The notes below the pieces were generated by a model. That model did no database searches. It was not told the origin of the DNA and was given only the letters and a program-made list of their open reading frames with translations. A stretch of 64,000 nt of DNA from Valencia hispanica (Eukaryota; Chordata; Actinopteri; Cyprinodontiformes; Valenciidae). Made by a program: the position numbers and the translations under genes. Shown piece by piece: positions 11,256 through 20,490 of this stretch. Numbering within the stretch: position 1 is the stretch's first letter; every line of letters begins with the position of its first letter. The stretch lies in assembly GCA_963556495.2 (NCBI GenBank), contig OY747704.1, forward strand, positions 41,748,001-41,812,000. Direction: 5' to 3'.

Positions 11256-14105
11256 CTAACTATAAGCTTTATCAAAAAGGAAAGTTTTAAGCCTGGCCTT
11301 AAAAGTAAACAGAGTGTCTGCCTCACGGACTAAAGGTGGGAGCTGGTTCCACAGGAGAGGAGCCTGATTACTAAAAGATCTGCCTCCCATTCTACTTTTA
11401 GAAATCCTAGGAACTACAAGTAAACCTGCAGTCTGAGAGCGAAGTGCTCTGTTGGAAACATATGAAACAATTAGATCTCTGATGTATGATGGAGCTTGTT
11501 TATTAAGGGCTTTGTATGTAAGAAGAAGGATCTTAAATTCTATTCTGGATTTAACAGGGAGCCAATGAAGGGAAGCTAAAGCAGGAGAAATGTGATCTCT
11601 CTTTTTAATATTCATCAGAACTCTTGCTGCTGCATTTTGGGTCAACGGAAGGCTTTTAATGGCATTTTGTGGACTACCTAATAGTAAAGAATTACAGTAG
11701 TCCAGCCTTGAGGTAACAAATGCATGGACTAGTTTCTCAGCATCACTCCTGCACAGGATGTTTCTCATTTTAGCAATATTCCGGTGGTGAAAGATGTAAA
11801 TCCTAGAAACCTGTTTAATATGGGATTTGAATGTCAAGTCTTGGTCAAAAATAACGCCGAGGTTCTTTACGTTATTACTGGGGGCCAATTTAATGCCATC
11901 CAGATAAAGTGATTGACTAATCAGTTTCTTTTTTAAAACTTCTGGTCCAAAGACAGCAACTTCTGTCTTGTCAGAATTTAAAAGCAAAAAGTTTAGATTC
12001 ATCCATGTTTTTATGTCTTCCAGAAATGCCTGTAATCTACTTATCTGACTGGGTTCATCAGGATTTATGGATAAATATAGTTGTGTATCATCGGCATAGC
12101 TGTGGAAATTTATCCCATGCTGTCTAATGATTCTACCAATTGGGAGCATATATATGGTGAAAAGAATTGGTCCAAGCACAGAACCCAGTGGAACTCCACA
12201 AGTAACCCTTGAGAGTGAAGAAGATTGATCATTTAGATGAACAAACTGGAATCTGTCAGACAAATATGATTTAAACCAGCCTAGTGCTGTTCCTTTGATC
12301 CCTGCAACATGTTCAAGCCTTTCTAAGAGAATATTGTGATCGACTGTGTCAAAAGCAGCACTGAGATCTAACAAAACCAGAACAGACACCAGTCCATTAT
12401 CTGAGGCCATGAGAATATCATTAGTAACCTTCACCAGTGCTGTTTCAGTGCTATGATGAGCTCTAAAACCTGACTGAAACTCTTCAAACAGCTTGTTACT
12501 GTTTAGATTCTCACAGACTTGATTAGCAACAATTTTCTCAAGGATTTTGGATAAGAAAGGAAGGTTATATATAGGTCTGTAATTCACTAAGTTATCTTGA
12601 TCAAGGGAAGGTTTCTTGAGTAAAGGTTTAATTACAGCTATTTGAAATTCTTGTGGTACGTATCCGTTTACTAAGGATAGATTCATCTTATCCAAAACGG
12701 GGCCAGGAACCAAATGGAACACTTCCTTAAATAATTTGGTTGGGATTGGGTCCAACATACAAGTTGAAGGTTTAGATGAGGCTAATATTTTTGATAATTC
12801 CGAAACCTCGACTGAATCAAAACAGCCTAAGGACAAATTAGGTTCTACAGTTCTTTCCGATGCTGCCTCATTTACTGAGGAAGAAATAATCATGTTTGGG
12901 AGGATGCCAAGTATTTTATTTTTAATAGAATTAATTTTATTTTTGAAGAATCCCAAAAAATCTTCACTGCTAAGAGCTGGGTGAATAGTTGGCTCAACAG
13001 AGCTATGACTCTGTGTAAGTTTGGCAACTGTACAAAAAGAAACCTAGGATTAGTTTTATTCGCCTCTATTATTGATGAAAAATATGCTGTTCTAGCTTGT
13101 CGAAGGGTATTTTTATACAGCAGTAGACTGTTATTCCAGGTTAAATAGGAATCCTCTAGATGTGTAGAGCGCCATTTTCTCTCCAACTTCCTAGTATTCT
13201 GCTTTAAAGTACGCAACTCTGCCTTAAACCAAGGAGTCAGCCTCCTATGGCTAGCCACTTTCTTTTTTAAGGGAGCTACACTATCTAATTCCAAACGCAA
13301 TGAGGACGTAACGCTGTGAACCAGACCATCAATTTCTGAAGGGTTAGAGATAGAATTGCTGCCATCCAGTGTGTTACTCTGAGATACTGAGGAAAGTAAG
13401 AATGGAACAGATTCTTTAAAAATTGTTACAGCATTGTCTGATGAAGCTCTACTATAATGAAATTTTCTTTCAGATTTAAGATGGTCAGTTAAAGTAAATT
13501 CAAAAGTTATCAAGAAGTGGTCAGACAGGACCGGGTTATGTGGATGGACTGTTATTTCCTCACAATCAATACCGTATGTCAGTAAAAGGTCCAAAGTGTG
13601 TTTACCCGAGTGGGTCGATCCCTGTACTTTCCACATGAATATTGAAGTCCCCCACTATAATGACCCTATCAGTATTTAATACTAAATCAGATAAAAAATG
13701 TGAGATCTGATCCAAGAATTGAGAGTAAAGGCCTGGTGAACGATACAAAACCTCAAACAAAAATGGTCTTAATGTTTTGCAACTTGGATGAGGAAAATTA
13801 AGGGTTAGATGTTCAAAAGAGCTGTAGCTATCAATTGGTCTGGGACTAATGAGTAAATCAGAACGAAAAATGGTTGCAACTCCTCCTCCTCGCCCAGTAT
13901 TTCTAGGAATGTGAAAATTTAAATAACTGGAAAGAATTGACTCATTTATACTGACATAATCCTCCTGCTGCAACCAGGTTTCTGTGAGACAAAGCAAATC
14001 AATGTCATTATCACAAATCAAGTCATTTACTAACAAAGTCTTTGAGGAGAGAGATCTTATGTTTAATGAACCACATTTAATAGATTTATTTTTCTGTTCA
14101 GTCAA
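11256..14105 (-). pseudogene. LINE ORF2: endonuclease and reverse transcriptase, broken
   Basis: ORF2 of the L2-type LINE, which would nick target DNA and copy the element RNA. The APE-type endonuclease starts at 14105. TETW gives E at residue 42, GRGGG is at 71-75 and GDFN at 152-155. After a frame change near 13605-13636 the next segment has the catalytic SDH (residues 38-40 of that segment, which starts at 13636). The endonuclease stretch between GDFN and VQGSTH is shorter than in relatives, so a deletion is likely there. A second frame change near 13030 leads into the reverse transcriptase frame (ends 11256, 566 codons from 12956). It has LDLSAAFDTVD (motif A) at about 197-206, GVPLGSVLGP at 254-263 where relatives have PQG, and SYADD at 286-290. 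The C-terminal domain ends KTFLFDKAYS. It cannot be translated as one protein. Confidence 0.88.
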
Positions 14106-14285
14106 AGTCGTATTTATCTTTATGAGATTTCCATAATTTGCTTATGTTGGCTTGACTTTTAATCCATTAAATTTTGGCCGTGGGCAAGACACTGTTTCTA
14201 TAGGGTAATGGGTGGGTAACAGTACAGAAGCAGCAGAGAGGTGGGTTAAACTACGACTCTGCTTCCTGGTCTGGACCCTGGGTTT

Positions 14286-15171
14286 TCAGTGTTTTGGAGG
14301 ACTAATAATAAATTCGGCCATATTCCTAGAAAGAAGAGCTGCTCCATCCAAAGTGTGATGGATGCCGTCTCTCCGGATCGGACCAGGTTTTCCCCAAAAT
14401 GTTCGCCAGTTATCAATGCAGCCCACATCGTTTGCAGGACACCACCTAAACAACCATTGATGGAATGAGAGCATGCGGCTAAACATGTCGTCACTGGTCC
14501 GATCAGGCAGGGGACCAGAAAAGATTACTGAGTCTGACATTGTTTTGGCAAACTTACACACCGAAGCAACACTAATTTTTGTGACCCCCGATTGGCGTAA
14601 CCGGATGTCATTACTGCCAGCGTGAATAACAATCTTACTGTATTTACGCTTCTTTAGCCAGCAGTTTCAGGTAGGATTTGATGTCGCCCGTTCTGGCCCT
14701 TGGCAAGCATTTGACTATGTTCAATGGTGTCTCTAATGCCACGTTTCTGACTATGGAGCTGCCAATTACCAGGGTTGGCTTCTCAGCGGGTGTGTCGCTG
14801 AGTGGGGAAAATCTGTTAGAAACGTGGACCGGTTGGTGGTGGCCCGTGGGCTGGGTCCTAGAACTATGCTTCCTACGTACCGTCACCCAGCCGGCCTGAG
14901 GTCCTGGCTGCGCGGGCTCTTCCGGAGGACGGCTAGGGGGATCTATCCTTGTTGGCTCCGCACTGGCTAATGGGCTTCGGCTATCTGCTGGTTATTCAAC
15001 AGCGCGGAGCCGTGCTCCTAATTCTGATACCCTCGCCTCCAAAGCTACAAAAATATTACATTTATTACAGTTACCATTATCACTAAAGGAGGCAGGGAAG
15101 TAACTAAACATCTGACAGAGAGAGCAAGAGAGAAGAGAAGAGATAGAGACAGGAGAAAGAAGAGTAGCCAT
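14286..15171 (-). pseudogene. LINE ORF1 with SGNH-esterase domain, broken
   Basis: ORF1 of the same LINE. The ATG is at 15171. The N-terminus has a short cysteine cluster (CNKCN, residues 35-39) and a coiled-coil-like stretch (ALEARVSELGARL). An in-frame TAA at 14994-14992 follows residue 59, after which the same frame runs on through a proline-rich linker. The esterase part then begins: [11 protein letters not shown] (nucleophile-type GSS block). Near 14650 one extra A in a run of purines shifts the frame; the next frame holds a HAGSND block and ends with RRDGIHHTLDG (the D..H pair). SGNH-hydrolase ORF1 proteins are known in CR1/L2-type LINEs, where they are thought to aid membrane or RNA-protein steps. 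Start choice: the only ATG before the coiled coil that keeps the frame. Confidence 0.75.
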
Positions 15172-15435
15172 AGACGCAATGAAGCTAACTGAGCTAGCGA
15201 GACCTTACCACCCCAAGACATACTGTGTGAAACACAAGGAGTTCCCAAAACGTAAAGTACACCACCACAAAACGTGTGTTTTAGTGTGCTTGTGCGTTAA
15301 AATAACTTAGAGAAGCCTCAGCCCAGTGAAAACAAGATCAATTCAAGAGAGTCTGAACACCAAACAGCTACAGGGAGTGCAACAGCGACAACAGGAAGTG
15401 ACGCAATACGGCTTACCCCGTCACAGAGTCACGTA

Positions 15436-15679
15436 CAGACACTAACGATGAAACGATTGATTTATCCCTCTCAATGTTTATCTGTGTCTAATAGATTAAT
15501 AAAAATAAATAAATAAAGTAAATTTTAATTACATTTGGAAAAACAAACACTATTATATTAGGAAGAATGATACAGTGAAGTCATTTGAGGAAGGAGGTTT
15601 AAATACGATTCATTTTGAGTCAATAAATGGCTCCATCGCTAAAAACATTAGTGGGTCATTTTTTGATTATAAGTTTATT
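15436..15679. other. AT-rich spacer
   Basis: AT-rich sequence between the LINE 5' end and the Tc1 terminal repeat. No feature is recognised in it. The precise LINE 5' boundary and any target duplication are not resolved here. Confidence 0.4.
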
Positions 15680-15703
15680 TACAGTGGGACAAAACAGTAT
15701 TTG

Positions 15704-16020
15704 TTAAATGGCCTGTATTTGTGGTCCTTTTTCAGTCAGATGACCACAAGGCGCTTTAAACTACATTCATTCATTCACCCATTCACACACTGGTTGTGGT
15801 GAGCTACATTGTAGCCACGGCTGCCCTGGGGCACACTCACAGAAGCAAGGCTGCCTTACACACAGGCGCTACTGGGCCCTCTGAACACCACCATCAGGCA
15901 AGGCGGGTGAAGTGTCTTACTCAAGTACACAATGACCAAGACAAACGGAGCGGGGGTTCAAGCCTGCAACCCACTGGTTACAGGACAAACTCCTACCATC
16001 TGGGACATGGTCGCCCCATT
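15704..16020. repeat. Interspersed repeat inside the Tc1 TIR
   Basis: An insertion of about 317 bp that splits the left TIR of Tc1 copy A between TATTTG and GCAGCCACC. It contains ACCACAAGGCGCTTTAAACT, ATTCATTCATTCACCCATTC, GTAGCCACGGCTGCCCTGGG and CGGGGGTTCAAGCCTGCAAC. This block order is common in teleost genomes. The CAAGGCGCTTTA block resembles the conserved 3' ends of fish LINEs and LINE-dependent SINEs (compare 10600 and 32880). I cannot assign it firmly to a SINE or a LINE 3' end. Confidence 0.65.
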
Positions 16021-16699
16021 GCAGCCACCGATTCTGCAAGTTGGCCCACTCAGATGCACTTCAACTGTGAGAGACAGACAGTAAAAAAAAAATCAGGAAA
16101 TCACATTGTAGGAATTAAAAAAAATGTATTTGTATAATGGTGCAAAAAATGAGTAAATGGTTAATAACAAAAGTTCAGCTTAATTCTTACTTACTTACGT
16201 TTCATGTAGCTCTTCACCAGGTTTCCACACACCATAGCTGGTATTTTGGCCCATTCTTCTATACAGATCTTCTCTAGAGCTGTAAAGTTTTAGGGGTTTT
16301 GGCTGGGCAACACGGACTTTCAACTCCCTCCACAGATTTTCTATTGGATTGATGTCTGTACACTGGCTAGGCCACTCCAGAATCTTAAAATTATTTTACG
16401 TAGCCATTCCTTCGTTGCCTGGGTGGTGTGTTTGGGATTATTGTCATGCTGGAAGATCTAGCCACATTTCATCCTAATGCTCTAACTGATAGAATGAGGG
16501 TTATGGCCAAAATCTCACAATACATGGCCCCATTCATCCTTTCCTTAATATGGATCAGTCGTCCTGTCTCCTTCTCAGAAAAGCAGCCCCAAAGCATGAT
16601 GTTTCCACCCCCATGCTTCACAGTGGGTATGGTGTTCTTGGGATGCAACTCAGCATTCTTCCCCCTCGAAAGACGGCGAGTGGCGTTTATACCAATGAG

Positions 16700-17454
16700 T
16701 AGGGATGTGTACTGAAACCCGGTATCAAATTGTCCCCGGGGCTGATTCGGACGGTCCACCCAGACCGATAAGCTTCAGCCTTATCGGTCCTCTTAAAGGT
16801 AAAATTAAGGTCGTTTTCATGTTTTGCGGGAGATATAAACACAAGCCAAACACTGAGTTGCAGCCCACCCCTCCTTAACAAGCACACACGCTGCGGTGAC
16901 GGAGTGGCGACTGCTGCGCGCTCACGTTTGTGTTCGCCTTACAGATACGATGGCAGAGCGAACGAAAAGATCCAAAATTTGGCTTCATTTTACGAAAATA
17001 GATGCCGACGATGCTCGCTGTCACATATGTAATAAAAGCTTTGTTTGCAAAGGCGGGAACACAAGTAATTTGACCAAACACCTTGCCAAAATACACCAAC
17101 TACAAACCGAAAGATGCACGGTGTTTGACCGCCTGAGGACTGCAGCAACAACGACCGCTGAATCAGATACAACAGGTATGTATGTTTGTATGCAAAGCAA
17201 ACACGTGAAGCATGGACATAAGTTTGCCATTTCATTCTTACAATTAATAAATTCTGGATATTTTGAACAACAGCTTCCTTCTTATCTAAGTTACTTTTTT
17301 TTCTTAAACTACAGTTCATTATTTGTGTTTTTCCCCTTTTGTTTTAGTCTTTCAAAAAAAAAGTACCGATAAGGATACCGATAAAGTACCGGATCGATAA
17401 GGAGTATCGTTAAGAGTAGTAGTATCGATAAATCCTTAACAATACCCATCTCTA
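16700..17454 (+). mobile_element. Internally deleted hAT element with BED-finger exon
   Basis: A 755-bp hAT element inside Tc1 copy A. The 8-bp target duplication CCAATGAG is perfect (16692-16699 and 17455-17462). The TIRs are TAGGGATGTGTACTG on the left and, complemented, TAGAGATGGGTATTG on the right. Both subterminal zones carry CCGATAAG-like repeats, including an inverted pair at 16763-16789 and direct copies at 17365-17374, 17377-17386 and 17393-17402, which may be transposase-binding sites. The interior keeps only the first transposase exon and an intron-like stretch; the catalytic domain is gone, so it is non-autonomous. Confidence 0.9.
16950..17175 (+). pseudogene. hAT transposase exon 1, BED zinc finger, rest deleted
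   Basis: Exon of a hAT transposase gene encoding about 75 residues from ATG at 16950. The BED-type zinc finger is visible: conserved W11, C24-x2-C27, then H44-x4-H49. BED fingers bind DNA at the transposon ends. The exon ends ...SDTTG and meets a good splice donor (CAG/GTATGT, GT at 17176-17177). A polypyrimidine tract and AG acceptor lie at 17346-17347, giving a 172-bp intron. The sequence after the acceptor runs straight into the right-hand subterminal repeats, so the DDE and dimerisation domains have been deleted. No stop or frameshift interrupts the exon, which suggests a fairly recent insertion. Confidence 0.8.
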
Positions 17455-18292
17455 CCAATGAGTTCTATTTTTGTCCATCTGACCACATGGCATTCTTCTA
17501 ATCCTCCTCTGGATCATCCAGATGGTCTCTGGTAAACTTTAGACAGGTCTGGACATGTGCTGGCTTAAGCAGGTGGACCTTTTGAGAGAAGCAGGATTTA
17601 AATCTATAATGACATAGTGTGTTACTAATAGTAACCTTTGTTACTATGGTACCAGCTCTCTTCAGGTCATCGACAAGTTCCCCCTGTGTAGTTCTAAGCC
17701 GTTTCCTCACCCTTCTCAAGATCATGTGTACCCCACAAGGTGAGATCTTGCATGGTGAACCTGGTCGAGGGAGATTGTCATGATCTTGTATTTATTTTAT
17801 TTACTAATAATTGCTCCAACAACTGATCTTTTCTCACCAAGCAGCTTGCCTATTGTAGATTGGCTCATCCCAGTCTTGTTCAGGTGTACAATATTGTCCC
17901 TGGTGTCCTTGGACAGCTCCCTGGTCTTGGCCATTGTGAAGGTTGGAGTCTGACTGTTTAAAGGAGTGGACAGGTGTATTTTTATACAGATAATGAGTTT
18001 AAACAGTTACCATTAATACAGGTAAGGAGTGGAGGATAGAAGAGCATCTGGAAGAAGAAGTAACACCTCTGTGAGGACCAGAATTCTCGCATGTTTGTAG
18101 GTGCTAAATACTTATTTTCTGCACCATTTTACAAATAACTTCTTTATCATACAATGTAATTTTCTATATTTATTTTACATTCTGTCTCTCATAGATGAGA
18201 ATTCTCACTATGATGAGAATAACAGACCTCTCGTCTTTATAAGTGGGACAAATTGCAAAAGTGGTGGCTGCCAAATACTTTTTTGCCCCACT

Positions 18293-20235
18293 GCCCCACA
18301 CAACATCCCTACACAAGGCAATACAAAGTGCTTAACAGGGCATCAAAGGAAAGACAAAAAGAAAACAAAGCATAAGCATAAAAGCATTAAATAGTGACTA
18401 TAACAACATTTAAATGTCTGTAAAACATTTTTATATAATTTGTTCTGCCTTTTCTTCTGAGCCTCCTGTGAGAGATGCTTTGCTCATGCTCATGCATTCA
18501 GATGAACATCCGGCCTTATTGTGTGTGACCTCCGTCTCTCTGGCTGTTGGCTGTCTCGGATAACATTTTGACATTCCGGTCTCCTCTCTCAGACGCTGCG
18601 ATTCCTTGGACCGAGGGTGGATGGGGGGCCCAATGATAAGGCTTCACTCACAATTAGCAGGCAGGAGCAGGGAGGCGAGAGGGGGAAATTGAACTGTCAG
18701 GAGAGAGAAGAGAAGAGAGGAAGACTGCAAAAAGAGAAGCGGATGGGATAGAGGGGAAAAAGAGGAGGGGGTGACCCCATCCTGCAAAATGGAGTCCGTC
18801 ATAATTTGTTCATTTTGTGCCCATCAGGCTCTACCATCCCTCTCTAACACTGCTCTCCTGACCTTCCTCCTTCTGTGTCCCCCTCTCTTGTCCCACTTTT
18901 CTCCTCTCTGCTAATGCCGCCGCTGCTTTCCCTCCTTATTGATGTAATTGTTCTCACTGCACTTCTGCCAGACTCACACTGCGGCTATTAGCAGCATTAT
19001 TCTTATTAAATGCATAAATTGGTGATTTAAGTAAAAAAAAATTGCCTAGAGGCTTTGAGAGCTGGGAGTTAAGAGAAAATGAGCTAAAAAGAGTAAGGCC
19101 TGTACCTGCCCTGCCTCCCCAAAAGAACTGCTAGATATTAATGCTAATGTTAAATAAGCAGAGGCTTTTAGCAGCTCTGTATTTAAATGTCAAACGCTGA
19201 TGAGCCCTAATGAGATAATACTGCTCAGAGCAATTAGCCTGTTAGATGCAGATGGCTATTCACAAAAAACACACATTGTCTTATATATGCACACACTACT
19301 GGTTTATACATGCACACTTATTCTGTATAATATGTGAAAACACTTTGTAACAATCATCTTCAATGGAAGAAAGGCTTGATATTTAAAGGAAATTGTATCA
19401 GTTTGGTCTCTCACACTGCTGCCTATTAATGTAAACCCTTGATTTTAGAATAAGTAAATAAAAAATAAATAAATGTAGATAAAACGTATCTATTTTTTCC
19501 TATAAAATTTTTAAAGAATGGTTTTTGACAAAAGTGTAAACCTATTAAGTGCTGATACAAATAAATTTAAAAGGAGCTCAAAGAACAAGAACCAAAAGCA
19601 AATTCTGTAGAATACAGAAGGTAATGCAATGCCTGTGCAGCACACCCTGTTCATCAGAGAGAGCGCATTTCAGAAAATCTGGCAATATTGTCCACGATTT
19701 CCATAATAGAGACATGATTTGTTAATGAGAGTGTAATCCTGATACTTGTACAATAGTGTCCATAATAAAAGTCAAACCAGCAGTCCTACCAACTCAGTGT
19801 TTACTTGAATGAAATATTATTTAAAAAATTGTACTCGGAGTTATTTCTCCCTCTACCTTTATAGTAACTTAAAAAAGTCTGTTTCGATATCTTGTTAGTC
19901 TCACAATTTATATTTCTGGTCAGAAGTTTTGAATCTACTTATCAATTGCATGAATATGTATTAATATATGTATTTATTTTAAGCTTTTAGTAATTCATCT
20001 TAATTATTCCCCCCCCAATTAATAAAAAAAAAAGAATTAGCTGTATAAAAGTAAAATTAGTTGCGGATTTCCCTCTAACCCACACATGGTCAAAATTATT
20101 CATATATTTTCAGATGTAAACATAAAGCTCATCTACTACATGGTTAATGTACCTTGACCACAGGCTTTTGGTAGAATTTATCAACCTTTTGATATGATTA
20201 TGGCACCAGCACTCCTTTTAGCAATGGTAGATTTT
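18293..20235. other. Gene-free stretch with candidate conserved non-coding DNA
   Basis: No coding evidence. 18655-18775 is a purine-rich tract (runs of AGAG and GGGG) and 18830-18955 a pyrimidine-rich one. 18940-19265 is more balanced and full of TAAT/ATTA and TTAGC motifs (GCGGCTATTAGCAGC, then CTTATTAAATGCATAAATTG), the look of a conserved non-coding element near a developmental gene. The rest is AT-rich and appears unique. No transposon ends were recognised. Confidence 0.4.
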
Positions 20236-20490
20236 ATTTTAATTGCTGAGTTTCTTGGCACCGACTGGCTTTAAATAGCAGTCACAAATTCTTTGATTGG
20301 GTTGAAGTCGGAACCTTTCCAGGAACTTTAAGGAAGCCTGTCTGCTTTATCTGCTCTAAAACCAGTCTTGAGGTGTGTTTTAGAATGGTTGCCCTGTTGG
20401 AACATTGCATTTTGTCTAAATTCAACCATATTTGATCCTGCATTTTAATGTGAGACTCGGTAAGAAAGAACCCATGATGAATTCAAACTT
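20236..20490 (-). mobile_element. Tc1-like transposase fragment, strongly decayed
   Basis: Minus-strand remnant. TTGATTGGGTTGAAGTCGGA near 20293-20312 complements the DLNPIEN-type block. GGAACTTTAAGG, GGTGTGTTTTAGAATG and GTTGCCCTGTTGGAACATTG follow in the order seen in fish Tc1-like elements, where the last corresponds to the QDNDPKH region read backwards. It has no open frame and no TIR. Similarity is limited, so confidence is moderate. Confidence 0.5.

Larger units (their letters stand above)
10561..15435 (-). mobile_element. L2/CR1-type LINE, nearly full length, inactive
   Basis: A non-LTR retrotransposon on the minus strand. The 3' end is at the low coordinates and carries the (TTGAA)-like tail at 10561-10573 and a fish-typical end (ATTTATATAGCG, then CAACAGATGTCATCTCAAGG near 10597-10616). 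Going upstream are the 3' UTR, ORF2 (endonuclease and reverse transcriptase) at 11256-14105, ORF1 at 14286-15171, and a more GC-rich 5' region to about 15435. The order and the lengths fit an intact two-ORF L2-type LINE of about 4.9 kb. Both ORFs are broken. Target duplications were not found. A second, 5'-truncated copy lies at 52478-53369. Confidence 0.85.
16195..17934 (-). pseudogene. Tc1 transposase pseudogene, copy A
   Basis: Transposase gene of copy A, which would bind the TIRs and cut and paste the element. ATG at 17934 opens [18 protein letters not shown], the N-terminal helix-turn-helix region. Translation breaks soon after, at an in-frame stop near 17805, and frameshifts follow. [18 protein letters not shown] (near 17725) is the second DNA-binding helix region. 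The hAT insertion at 16700-17454 splits the gene. [14 protein letters not shown] is near 16620-16580. The catalytic glutamate block [11 protein letters not shown] is near 16340, and the C-terminus KPGEELHET ends at TAA, 16197-16195. Without the insertion the length would be about 325 codons, close to the usual 340. Confidence 0.8.
15680..18292 (-). mobile_element. Tc1-like element (copy A) with two nested insertions
   Basis: A full-length Tc1-like transposon on the minus strand. The left TIR begins TACAGTGGGACAAAACAGTA at 15679, is broken at about 15703 by a foreign repeat, and resumes at 16021 with GCAGCCACCGATTCTGCAAG. The right TIR ends CCAAATACTTTTTTGCCCCA, then CTG at 18293. The two TIR halves match the ends of copy B (52081-54499). 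With the two insertions removed (15704-16020 and 16700-17454 plus one target copy) the element is about 1.5 kb, normal for Tc1. The transposase is a pseudogene. Confidence 0.85.

Noticed and set aside
12736..12984. Plus-strand frame inside the LINE
   Set aside because: Antisense shadow of the reverse-transcriptase gene.
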